Assembly (NCBI GenBank): GCA_002342685.1
Contig: DDQN01000037.1
Coordinates: 1-64,000, forward strand
Length of the DNA stretch: 64,000 nt
Direction of reading: 5' to 3'
DNA from: Vibrio sp. UBA2441
GTDB taxonomy: Bacteria; Pseudomonadota; Gammaproteobacteria; Enterobacterales; Vibrionaceae
Below, one piece after another: positions 46,390 to 54,136 of the stretch (position 1 is its first letter; each line of letters starts with the position of its first letter). Made by a program: the position numbers and the translations under genes. Under the pieces are notes generated by a model that saw only the letters and a list, made by a program, of their open reading frames with translations, did no database searches and was not told the origin of the DNA.

Positions 46390-47364
46390 TTATTTAGATG
46401 CTGCTGCAATCTTCTTAATCATTTCGTCGCCATTTTGCTTGATAAATGCACTCCATACAGGTTTTACTGATTCTTGGAACGCAGCACCATCAACATCACG
46501 GTTTACTTTCATGCCTTGAGATTCTAAATCCGCAATCATTTTGTCTTCTTTAGCAATACTAAGTTTACGTTGCATTGCTACTGCTTCAGCAGCTACATCC
46601 GTAATAACTTTTTGATTTTCTACACTTAGTTTGTTGAACTTTTTAAGGTTCATAGTAAGAACAAGAGGAGAGTACGCATGCTGAGTCATGCTAAGGTACT
46701 TTTGAACTTCAAAGAATTTGAATGACAGCGTTACACCAATTGGATGGTCTTGTGCGTCTACCACACCAGTTTCTAACGCAGTATAAAGTTCAGCAACTGG
46801 GATTTGCAGAGGGTTAGCATCTAGGTCATTAAACATATCATTCAACGCTTTTGAACCGTTTACACGCATTCTCAAACCTTCAACATCAGCAGGAACACGA
46901 ATAGGGGCACGGTTATTAGTCATATTACGGTAACCGTTTTCAGGATAACCCAGACCTTTCACACCATGTTGCTCCATGCTTTTCAGAACTTCATCGCCCA
47001 CAGCGCCATCAAGTACTTTATATGCAGTATCACGATTCGGGAACATGAAAGGCAGTGTAAATGCAGCAGATTCTGGCAATAAACCTGAATAGTTGTTTAA
47101 CCCAACCATAGACAATTCCAAGATCCCTGAACGAGTTCCGTCGATCATCTGCTTATCGTTACCAAGTTGCCCTTGAGGATAAACATTAACTTTAATGTCT
47201 CCGTTAGTTCGTTTTTCAACTTCTTTTTTGAAAAACAGCGACATGTCTTGCTGCAAATCAGATTCTGGTGCTGCATGTGCAAGCTTGAGGGTAGTAGCAG
47301 CAGAAGCGGTAGAACAAAAAGCTATAGTCGAGGCAAGTCCTACAATTTTTAATAATGTTTTCAT
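46390..47364 (-). CDS. yiaO: TRAP transporter solute-binding protein (DctP/YiaO-like)
   Basis: A 324-aa periplasmic DctP-family binding protein. The signal peptide ends in CSTASA, then TTLKLAHAAPESDLQ. The ligand-anchoring Arg region NGYRNMTNNRAPI and LRMRVNGS are present. The start is the ATG at 47364 with a clear AGGAG; an earlier TTG-type start at 47388 would overlap the DctM gene. The partner genes yiaM and yiaN lie directly upstream. The ligand is probably 2,3-diketo-L-gulonate, as for E. coli YiaMNO. Confidence 0.92.
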   Translation of the reverse strand: MKTLLKIVGLASTIAFCSTASAATTLKLAHAAPESDLQQDMSLFFKKEVEKRTNGDIKVNVYPQGQLGNDKQMIDGTRSGILELSMVGLNNYSGLLPESAAFTLPFMFPNRDTAYKVLDGAVGDEVLKSMEQHGVKGLGYPENGYRNMTNNRAPIRVPADVEGLRMRVNGSKALNDMFNDLDANPLQIPVAELYTALETGVVDAQDHPIGVTLSFKFFEVQKYLSMTQHAYSPLVLTMNLKKFNKLSVENQKVITDVAAEAVAMQRKLSIAKEDKMIADLESQGMKVNRDVDGAAFQESVKPVWSAFIKQNGDEMIKKIAAASK

Positions 47365-47380
47365 TTTGTTTCTCCTAGGA

Positions 47381-48661
47381 TTAACCAATGATAAGGGACA
47401 TTGGAATGGTAATAATGCTTGGGAACGCTACAAATAGAGTCAAAAGCATTAAATATGCAGCAATAAAAGGTAATACACCTTTCACTGATGTAGACATAGG
47501 TACGCGTGCAACACCACATACCACATTTAGTACGGTACCTACTGGCGGTGTAATCAAACCAATAGAACAGTTAATAACAAACATAAGTCCAAAGTAAGTC
47601 GGGTCTATTCCTGCCATTTTGATAACAGGCATAAGCAGAGGCACTAAAATGAGTATGGTTGGACTCAGGTCCATAACCATTCCTACACATAGAACCAATA
47701 ACATGATGACAGCCATAAGTAATCGAGGACTATCGACCAAAGGACCAAGCATTTCTGCCAGCTGTTGAGGTAACTGAGCAACAGTAATTAGCCAAGCAGC
47801 AACCATTGCACAGCCAACGAGGAACATTACCATCGACGTAGAACGACCAGCAGTTAGCAATATGTGATAAAAGCTTTTAAGCGTGATCTCACGGTAAATT
47901 ACACTAGACACAAAGATGGCATAAACTGCTGCAACAACCGCCGCTTCTGTTGGTGTAAAGATTCCAAGTCGGATACCGCCAATGATAATAATTGGTAATA
48001 GCAGCGCCCAAACACCTTCTTTTAGAGCAGCGCGTTTTTCAGCTCGGCTCGCTTTTTCAGCAACAGCCAGATCTTCTTTTCGCACCAAGAAAGTCCACAT
48101 AGCCATGAGCGTTAGGCCCATCAACAAACCCGGAACAATACCGCCTAAAAACAGGTTTTTTATTGAAATACCACCAGCAACACCAACCAGTATCAGGGGA
48201 AGTGAAGGTGGTATGACTGGAGCGATGATCCCGCCAGAAGCAAGTAAGCCCATTGAGGCACCTTCTGGGTACTTTGCGGCTTTCATCATAGGATACAAGA
48301 TACTTACCAGCGCAGCAGCATCTGCAACCGCTGAGCCAGAAAGACCTGCCAGCAATACCGATGTCATAATTGCAACGTAGCCTAACCCGCCTTTTCTATG
48401 GCCCACATAGGTTGTTGCCAGATTAACGATGCGGGTCGACAGCCCGCCCGAAGACATAACCTCACCAGCAACCAAAAAGAACGGAATAGCTAATAGAGGA
48501 AAACTATCCACACCATTAATAAGTGATTGGGCTAGAATATCAGCACTAAACATATCCATATGCAACATTAGTGCTAATGAAGAAAGTAGTAGTGCAAACG
48601 CTACTGGAAGTCCTAATAAAATAGAAACGATTAGAACCGAAAGAAAAATTGCTAACGTCAT
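47381..48661 (-). CDS. yiaN: TRAP transporter large permease (DctM/YiaN-like)
   Basis: A 426-aa inner-membrane protein with about 12 hydrophobic helices. TRAP-family signatures are visible: FPLLAIPFFLVAGEVM, GLSGSAVADAAAL, GIIAPVIPPSLPLI, FTPTEAAVVAA and the C-terminal GLITPPVGTVLNV. It provides the sodium-driven transport path. The start shares one base with the stop of the preceding small permease gene, so the two are coupled. Confidence 0.93.
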   Translation of the reverse strand: MTLAIFLSVLIVSILLGLPVAFALLLSSLALMLHMDMFSADILAQSLINGVDSFPLLAIPFFLVAGEVMSSGGLSTRIVNLATTYVGHRKGGLGYVAIMTSVLLAGLSGSAVADAAALVSILYPMMKAAKYPEGASMGLLASGGIIAPVIPPSLPLILVGVAGGISIKNLFLGGIVPGLLMGLTLMAMWTFLVRKEDLAVAEKASRAEKRAALKEGVWALLLPIIIIGGIRLGIFTPTEAAVVAAVYAIFVSSVIYREITLKSFYHILLTAGRSTSMVMFLVGCAMVAAWLITVAQLPQQLAEMLGPLVDSPRLLMAVIMLLVLCVGMVMDLSPTILILVPLLMPVIKMAGIDPTYFGLMFVINCSIGLITPPVGTVLNVVCGVARVPMSTSVKGVLPFIAAYLMLLTLFVAFPSIITIPMSLIIG

Positions 48662-49149
48662 TATTTATCCTCCTGGTCAAAGTCATTCAAAAGCCATTCA
48701 GGATTAAAAACTCTAACGAAAGCAACAATTGCCATCAGTGCTCCAGAAATGGTACCAGCAAGATAAAACAATGCAGACGGAAGACCGGTTAATTGAGAAA
48801 TATCTCCCCAGTTATCCATCATTTGATTAAACGAACCTACAAAGAGCATGCTGACCGTGAACAAAATTATAAACCAGCATATTCTTCTCAGAAATGGCAC
48901 CGCTCGTGGCAATAACTTCTCTGAAAACTCTGAAACGGCTAAATGTTCACCGCGGCGCAATACAACGACTGAACCTAGCATAACCACCCAAACTAAACCT
49001 AATCGAGACAATTCAACCGACGGACGTAAACCTGATGAAAAACCATAACGTAATACCACATTGGCAAAAACGAGAACGATCATACAAGTCAGAATCACGG
49101 CCATCAGGATATCAATGACGTCCCAGATTTTTTTAAAAAAACTTCGCAT
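48661..49149 (-). CDS. yiaM: TRAP transporter small permease (DctQ/YiaM-like)
   Basis: A 162-aa membrane protein with four helices typical of DctQ. The conserved Arg/Glu region is present as VVLRYGFSSGLRPSVELSRL and LRRGEHLAVSEF. It supports assembly of the large permease. It follows the yiaK gene by 31 bp, in the E. coli yiaKLMNO style but without yiaL in between. Confidence 0.92.
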   Translation of the reverse strand: MRSFFKKIWDVIDILMAVILTCMIVLVFANVVLRYGFSSGLRPSVELSRLGLVWVVMLGSVVVLRRGEHLAVSEFSEKLLPRAVPFLRRICWFIILFTVSMLFVGSFNQMMDNWGDISQLTGLPSALFYLAGTISGALMAIVAFVRVFNPEWLLNDFDQEDK

Positions 49150-49180
49150 AAAGCCCTCCTAAGGCTTACCGCAGGTTAAG

Positions 49181-50182
49181 TTATAGCGCTTTAATCTGAT
49201 TCCAGATTTCATCATGAACTTCAATTCCGCCTTGCTCTTCATGTTTGTCTAAGAAGGCTTGAATTTCAGAACCAGCTATCATCACCGAACCTGTTTCCGC
49301 AGGCTCTGAATTTAAAACGTAATCTCTTATGCGTTTCATTTCTTGGGCGTATTGGCTGCTTTCCATCGTTTTGCTTAAATCGATAGCAATCAAGAACTGA
49401 GAAACACCAAATTCACCACCCATATCTTCTGTCAGCGCAGGTACCGAGTTACCACCCGTGATCGCCGTAAGCATCATATCGAGAATAATGGCCATAGAAG
49501 AGCCTTTCCAGAATCCCATTGGTAATAAACGTTTGTTTTCCCAAAGAACATGTGGGTCCTTGGTTAGTTCTCCATCATTATCAAATCCACCGACAACAGG
49601 AAGCTCTTTATCTGCTAACACAAAATTCTGCAATTGACCGTAGGAGTACTGACTCATAGAACAGTCAACAAGGACAGGTGGATCACCCGCAACCGCCATA
49701 ATCAATGGATTTGACCCGACACGGTGGTCTTTACCACCCCAGGCAGGCATTACGGCAATTGAGTTTGTAGACGCTATACCCGCAAACCCTTGTCGTGCCA
49801 TTTTTAAAACATAGGCTCCGCCACGCATCCAGTGGTTTGAATTTCGCATACCCACCATGCCAATACCATATTCTCTGGCTAGTTCCATCGCTCTATCAGC
49901 GCATATCAAACCATTAAGTACACCAGGGCCAAAATTACAATCCCATTGTTCTAGTGCTCCCATACTATTTACACATTCAGGCACACTATTTAATTTGATT
50001 TGCCCTTTATCGACTTGATCAATAAAAACAGGGAATCGATTAATACCATGAGAATACGTTCCTTCATTTGCCATCTCAACAAATCCAGCAGCAAGCTTAG
50101 CCGCCATCTCCGGTTTCATATCTCGTGCATTAAGGACACGTTCGTATTCACTTTGAAGCTCTTCAATTTTAATTAGCGGCAT
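49181..50182 (-). CDS. dlgD: 2,3-diketo-L-gulonate reductase (DlgD/YiaK)
   Basis: An Ldh2/MDH2-family NADH-dependent reductase converting 2,3-diketo-L-gulonate to 3-keto-L-gulonate. It closely follows E. coli YiaK along its length: TYSHGINRFPVFIDQ with the catalytic His, EQWD, GMRNSNHWMRGG, TNSIAVMPAWGG, GSNPLIMA and GFWKGSSMAIILDM. I start at the ATG at 50182; another ATG two codons earlier is in frame. It is first in the operon, with candidate IclR sites immediately upstream. Confidence 0.93.
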   Translation of the reverse strand: MPLIKIEELQSEYERVLNARDMKPEMAAKLAAGFVEMANEGTYSHGINRFPVFIDQVDKGQIKLNSVPECVNSMGALEQWDCNFGPGVLNGLICADRAMELAREYGIGMVGMRNSNHWMRGGAYVLKMARQGFAGIASTNSIAVMPAWGGKDHRVGSNPLIMAVAGDPPVLVDCSMSQYSYGQLQNFVLADKELPVVGGFDNDGELTKDPHVLWENKRLLPMGFWKGSSMAIILDMMLTAITGGNSVPALTEDMGGEFGVSQFLIAIDLSKTMESSQYAQEMKRIRDYVLNSEPAETGSVMIAGSEIQAFLDKHEEQGGIEVHDEIWNQIKAL

Positions 50183-50199
50183 CTTCATCTCTTACTTAT

Positions 50200-50216
50200 G
50201 TTTCACAATATGAAAT
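50200..50216. promoter_or_regulatory. candidate IclR-family operator 1
   Basis: GTTTCACAATATGAAAT contains TTTCA-N5-TGAAA, the usual symmetric form for IclR-type regulators. It is 18 bp upstream of the yiaK start, where a bound repressor would block transcription initiation. Confidence 0.6.
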
Positions 50217-50303
50217 CAATAATAATGAAAATTTCATAAATGGGTATTTCTTAATGATAGAACTGTGAACCAAAGACATAAAAGTGAAATATGACTCCGC
50301 ACA

Positions 50304-50320
50304 GTTTCACAATACGGAAT
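50304..50320. promoter_or_regulatory. candidate IclR-family operator 2
   Basis: GTTTCACAATACGGAAT matches operator 1 at 15 of 17 bases and lies 104 bp further upstream, between yiaK and the small-ORF pair. Two sites about ten helical turns apart could support looping. Confidence 0.55.
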
Positions 50321-50434
50321 AACGAGCGATGTGGTCAATAAGCATATAAATTTTAAAATATTTGGGGAGTTGTTATAAATACGAGGGAAAACAACAGGTT
50401 AAAAGATTCTCGTGCACACAAAAGGATGTATATT

Positions 50435-50518
50435 ATGAAAAGAAGAGAGTATTTATTTGATGAGAGTCTCAAAATGATGCATTATTGCGATGAAAATCAC
50501 ATAAATCAGAGAAGATAA
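50435..50518 (+). CDS. small ORF, 27 aa, hypothetical
   Basis: An ATG preceded by AAAGGA at a suitable distance opens a 27-codon frame encoding a charged peptide starting MKRREYLFDES and ending NHINQRR. No family is recognised. Its stop codon overlaps the start of the next small ORF (TAATG), a typical translational-coupling junction. It could be a small protein or a leader peptide controlling the downstream ORF. Confidence 0.4.
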   Translation: MKRREYLFDESLKMMHYCDENHINQRR

Positions 50519-50661
50519 TGAACACAATTACTGCCACTTCACCTATAACTGAAATCACAAGCACCAAACAAGAAAACGCCATCGACCAAATTTTATTTTT
50601 CGGCAAAATGGCGCTTATTATGGCAGCAATGATCTTATTTCTTGTATCTGCATACGTTTAG
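50518..50661 (+). CDS. small single-span membrane protein, 47 aa, hypothetical
   Basis: A polar, Thr-rich N terminus (MNTITATSPITEITSTKQEN) is followed by one hydrophobic helix (ILFFGKMALIMAAMILFLVSAYV), so it looks like a small inner-membrane protein with the N terminus on one side. The purine-rich AGAGAAG lies before the ATG, and the ATG overlaps the preceding ORF's stop. No homologue is recognised. It lies divergent from yiaK and convergent with glpK. Confidence 0.5.
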   Translation: MNTITATSPITEITSTKQENAIDQILFFGKMALIMAAMILFLVSAYV

Positions 50662-50752
50662 TATGTTGTTATTTAGAAATCACAACAACGAAAAAATGAA
50701 TACTGAAGCACGACCGTCTAATACAACGAGGTGAGTTGGCTTCAGCACTGCC

Positions 50753-52243
50753 TTACTTTGACTGAGTCCTGACAACCGCTTCTTTCCACCCATGATATAA
50801 AGCTTCTCTATCTGCTTTTTCCATTTTAGGTGAAAAAATGTGATCAATTTCCTTTCTGTTTGCTAGCTCTTCTTTATTTTGCCAAAATCCAACAGCCAAA
50901 CCAGCCAAAAGTGCAGCACCCAAAGCAGTCGATTCAGTCACTTCTGGCCTCACCACATTTTTGCCTAATATATCCGACTGAAATTGCATCAAGAAATTGT
51001 TTACCACCGCTCCGCCATCCACACAAATATGATTCAGTTTTAGGCCCGCGTCCTCTTCCATGGCCTGCAGCACATCTCGACTTTGAAAAGCGATAGATTC
51101 CAACGCAGCACGGATAATATGGTTTCGATTAGTACCACGAGTCAGCCCTGAGATAGTACCTCTTGCTTCCGGATCCCAATAAGGTGCGCCTAACCCAACA
51201 AATGCAGGCACAACATAAACACCATTGCTGTCATCGACTTTGCGTGCAAAGTACTCCGTATCAGAGGCGTCACGTATCAGACCTATTTCATCACGTAGCC
51301 ACTGAATAACAGCTCCGCCCATAAAAACACTGCCTTCGAGCGCGTAAGCGACCTCATCACCAATTTTATACGCGATAGTAGTAAGCAACCCATGGCTGGA
51401 GTCGATCGCTTTGTCACCCGTATTCATTAGCAAAAAGCAGCCTGTTCCATAAGTGTTTTTTGCCATGCCTCTTCTAAGACATTGCTGGCCTATTAATGCG
51501 GCTTGTTGATCACCTGCTATTCCGCTGATTGGAATCTTAGTTCCACCGCCAATATTCGCGTATCCAAATACTTCACTGCAGGATTTCACTTCGGGCAACA
51601 TACTTTCCGGGATATTAAAAATCTCTAATAGTTTCTTGTCCCACTGCAGCGTATGAATGTTAAACAACATTGTCCGAGACGCATTACTCACGTCAGTAAC
51701 GTGCGCTTTGCCATTAGTCAGCTTCCAGATTAACCAAGTATCGACCGTTCCAAATAATAAGTCCCCTTGCTCGGCTCTTTCACGGACACCCTCAACATTA
51801 TCTAATATCCACGCCACCTTAGATCCAGAAAAATAAGAATCAATCACTAATCCAGTGGTTTCACGAACATAAGATTCAAGCCCCTGCAGCTTAAGCTCAT
51901 TACAACGTTCAGCGGTACGCCGGCACTGCCAAACAATGGCGTTATACACTGGAATTCCCGTATTTTTGTCCCAAACAATTGTGGTCTCTCGCTGGTTGGT
52001 TATACCAATAGCGGCAACTTCCTGGCCATGAACATCAGATTGTGCAAGCACTTCAGTAAGAGAAGAACGCTGTGTGGCCCATATTTCCATCGGATCATGT
52101 TCTACCCAGCCTGGTTTAGGATAAATCTGGCTAAACTCACGCTGTGCTTTACTCACGATATTGGAATCGTGATTAAAAATGATCGCACGAGAACTTGTCG
52201 TTCCCTGATCAAGAGCAACAATTACTTGATTACTGTTTTCCAT
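50753..52243 (-). CDS. glpK: glycerol kinase
   Basis: An FGGY kinase making sn-glycerol 3-phosphate from glycerol and ATP. The N terminus VIVALDQGTTSSRAIIF, GITNQRETT, WQCRRTA, GTVDTWLIWKLT, ISGIAGDQQAALIGQ and the C-terminal CVDGGAVVNNFLMQFQSDIL are all GlpK signatures. I start at the ATG at 52243 (496 aa; E. coli 502); AGGAG lies about 12 bases upstream, slightly far. It is divergent from glpD, and an ATGTTCG half-site lies 33 bp upstream of its start. Confidence 0.96.
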   Translation of the reverse strand: MENSNQVIVALDQGTTSSRAIIFNHDSNIVSKAQREFSQIYPKPGWVEHDPMEIWATQRSSLTEVLAQSDVHGQEVAAIGITNQRETTIVWDKNTGIPVYNAIVWQCRRTAERCNELKLQGLESYVRETTGLVIDSYFSGSKVAWILDNVEGVRERAEQGDLLFGTVDTWLIWKLTNGKAHVTDVSNASRTMLFNIHTLQWDKKLLEIFNIPESMLPEVKSCSEVFGYANIGGGTKIPISGIAGDQQAALIGQQCLRRGMAKNTYGTGCFLLMNTGDKAIDSSHGLLTTIAYKIGDEVAYALEGSVFMGGAVIQWLRDEIGLIRDASDTEYFARKVDDSNGVYVVPAFVGLGAPYWDPEARGTISGLTRGTNRNHIIRAALESIAFQSRDVLQAMEEDAGLKLNHICVDGGAVVNNFLMQFQSDILGKNVVRPEVTESTALGAALLAGLAVGFWQNKEELANRKEIDHIFSPKMEKADREALYHGWKEAVVRTQSK

Positions 52244-52275
52244 GCTGCTTTCAAATCTCCTGGTTAAATAAGACA

Positions 52276-52543
52276 ATGTTCGCTTTTGCTCGACCCATTA
52301 CAATCGAAACAAAAATTTATCATAAATGCAACATTAATATTATTAATCATACGTACCAAGGGGTAAATAGCCTTAAAATACAATGAATAGCGTTTAATTA
52401 TAGCAAAAATTCATTAATTGTTCTTTGATAATGTAATTAAAAATTAACATTTACAGCAAAAATAATGTTCGATTTTTATCTTGTGCTATGTTTATATAGT
52501 GATCGAAACATTCGAACGAGCATACATTCCACAAAGCGAACAT
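52276..52543. promoter_or_regulatory. glpK/glpD divergent control region with GlpR-like half-sites
   Basis: The heptamer ATGTTCG occurs at 52276-52282 and 52465-52471, and its complement CGAACAT at 52537-52543. Related CGAAACAT and TTCGAACGAGCAT sequences lie at 52504-52523. These match half-sites of the known GlpR operator (ATGTTCG-N-CGAACAT type). The last site is just before the glpD start. The AT-rich middle must hold both promoters. Confidence 0.65.
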
Positions 52544-52555
52544 GGGTAATTAGAA

Positions 52556-54085
52556 ATGCGACAAGAAGAGAATAAATACGACCTAGTGGTCATTGGTGGA
52601 GGTATCAATGGTGTTGCTGTGGCCAGCGATGCTGCAGGCCGTGGACTGAAAGTTGCGCTGTTTGAAATGAACGATTTAGCTTCTGCAACCTCTTCTGCCA
52701 GTAGCAAACTTATTCATGGCGGATTACGTTATCTTGAACATTATGAATTTCGTTTAGTGAGTGAAGCGCTTGCAGAACGTGAAGTCTTGTTAAAAAATGC
52801 CCCACACTTGGTTTCTCCTCTCAGGTTCAGGCTTCCACACCGCCCTCACCTGCGTCCCGCATGGATGATACGTATTGGGTTGTTTTTATACGACAATATT
52901 GGCAAGCGCGTCTCTCTTCCCGCGAGCCACGGTTTAAAGTTCAACCAATCTGGCCCACTACTTCCTGAAATGCGCATCGGTTTCGAATACTCAGACTGCG
53001 CAGTAGATGACTCTCGATTAGTCGTTGCAAATGCGAAGCTAGCACAACAAAAAGGTGCACACATTCATACACGATCTCGCTGTACCAAAGCGGTTCGTAG
53101 TGAAGATGGTTGGCTAGTCGATATTCTGGATAGCCAAAGTGGAGAGACCAGACAAATTAAAACTAAAGCTCTGGTTAATGCGGCGGGGCCATGGGTAGAT
53201 CGCTTTTTCGATACACAACTTCATATGCCCTCACCCAGAGGAATTCGATTGGTAAAAGGCAGCCACGTTATTGTGCCTAAGATGTACGAAGGCAACCACG
53301 CCTTTATATTACAAAACGAAGACAAACGTATCGTTTTCGTCATACCTTACCTAGATAACTATTCTGTGATTGGTACTACGGACGTCGAATTTAATGGCGA
53401 CCCTTCTAACGTCAAAATCGATAACGACGAGATCAGTTACCTTTGCGACATCGTCAATCAACACTTTATCAATAAAGTATCTCCTGATGATGTTATTTCA
53501 ACCTGGTCTGGTGTACGCCCGCTATGTGAAGACGAATCCTCTGACGCACAAGCAGTCACTCGTGATTACACCATTGAACTCGACAATGAGTTGGATAATG
53601 CGCCACTACTTTCTATATTTGGCGGCAAACTCACTACCTATCGAAAGCTGGGTCAAGCAGCGGTCGATCAACTGGCTCCTTATTTTCCGGCAATGAAACA
53701 GGCATGGACGAAAGAAGCTACTTTACCCGGTGGAGATTTCAATAGTCGTGACGAATTGCAGCAGAGACTTACTGTCCAGTATCCATGGATGAGTACCAGC
53801 ACACTTCGACGCTGGGTTCGTGCGTACGGTACGCACTGCCAGTTAATTCTTGAAGGAAAATCGTCTATCAATGATCTGGGCATTCACTTTGGACACGATT
53901 TATATCAGGCCGAAGTGGACTATTTAGTCGATCAGGAATGGGCCATATCCAGTGACGATATATTATGGCGAAGAAGCAAACTTGGGCTGGAGTTAAGCCA
54001 ACAAGAAGTGAAACAGCTAGACCAATATCTTAACAAAGAAACCTCGCTTGAAAAGACACCAGAAAAACAGGCCGTTATTGCTTAA
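52556..54085 (+). CDS. glpD: aerobic glycerol-3-phosphate dehydrogenase
   Basis: A membrane-associated FAD enzyme that oxidises glycerol 3-phosphate to dihydroxyacetone phosphate and passes electrons to quinone. The FAD site LVVIGGGINGVAVASDAAGRG is near residue 10, followed by SASSKLIHGGLRYLE, VNAAGPWVD, VRLVKGSH-type region, VIGTTDVE, SGVRPL and FGGKLTTYRKL. At 509 aa it matches E. coli GlpD. It is divergent from glpK, giving the full glycerol-to-DHAP route, and ends at a strong bidirectional terminator. Confidence 0.96.
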   Translation: MRQEENKYDLVVIGGGINGVAVASDAAGRGLKVALFEMNDLASATSSASSKLIHGGLRYLEHYEFRLVSEALAEREVLLKNAPHLVSPLRFRLPHRPHLRPAWMIRIGLFLYDNIGKRVSLPASHGLKFNQSGPLLPEMRIGFEYSDCAVDDSRLVVANAKLAQQKGAHIHTRSRCTKAVRSEDGWLVDILDSQSGETRQIKTKALVNAAGPWVDRFFDTQLHMPSPRGIRLVKGSHVIVPKMYEGNHAFILQNEDKRIVFVIPYLDNYSVIGTTDVEFNGDPSNVKIDNDEISYLCDIVNQHFINKVSPDDVISTWSGVRPLCEDESSDAQAVTRDYTIELDNELDNAPLLSIFGGKLTTYRKLGQAAVDQLAPYFPAMKQAWTKEATLPGGDFNSRDELQQRLTVQYPWMSTSTLRRWVRAYGTHCQLILEGKSSINDLGIHFGHDLYQAEVDYLVDQEWAISSDDILWRRSKLGLELSQQEVKQLDQYLNKETSLEKTPEKQAVIA

Positions 54086-54102
54086 CTGCATACTACTAAG
54101 TT

Positions 54103-54136
54103 GAAAAAAAGAGATGAGTAGTCATCTCTTTTTTTC
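54103..54136. terminator. bidirectional rho-independent terminator
   Basis: GAAAAAAAGAGATGA, loop GTAG, TCATCTCTTTTTTTC, a perfect 15-base stem shared by glpD (plus) and the sigma-54 activator gene (minus), whose stop directly abuts it. Confidence 0.92.
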
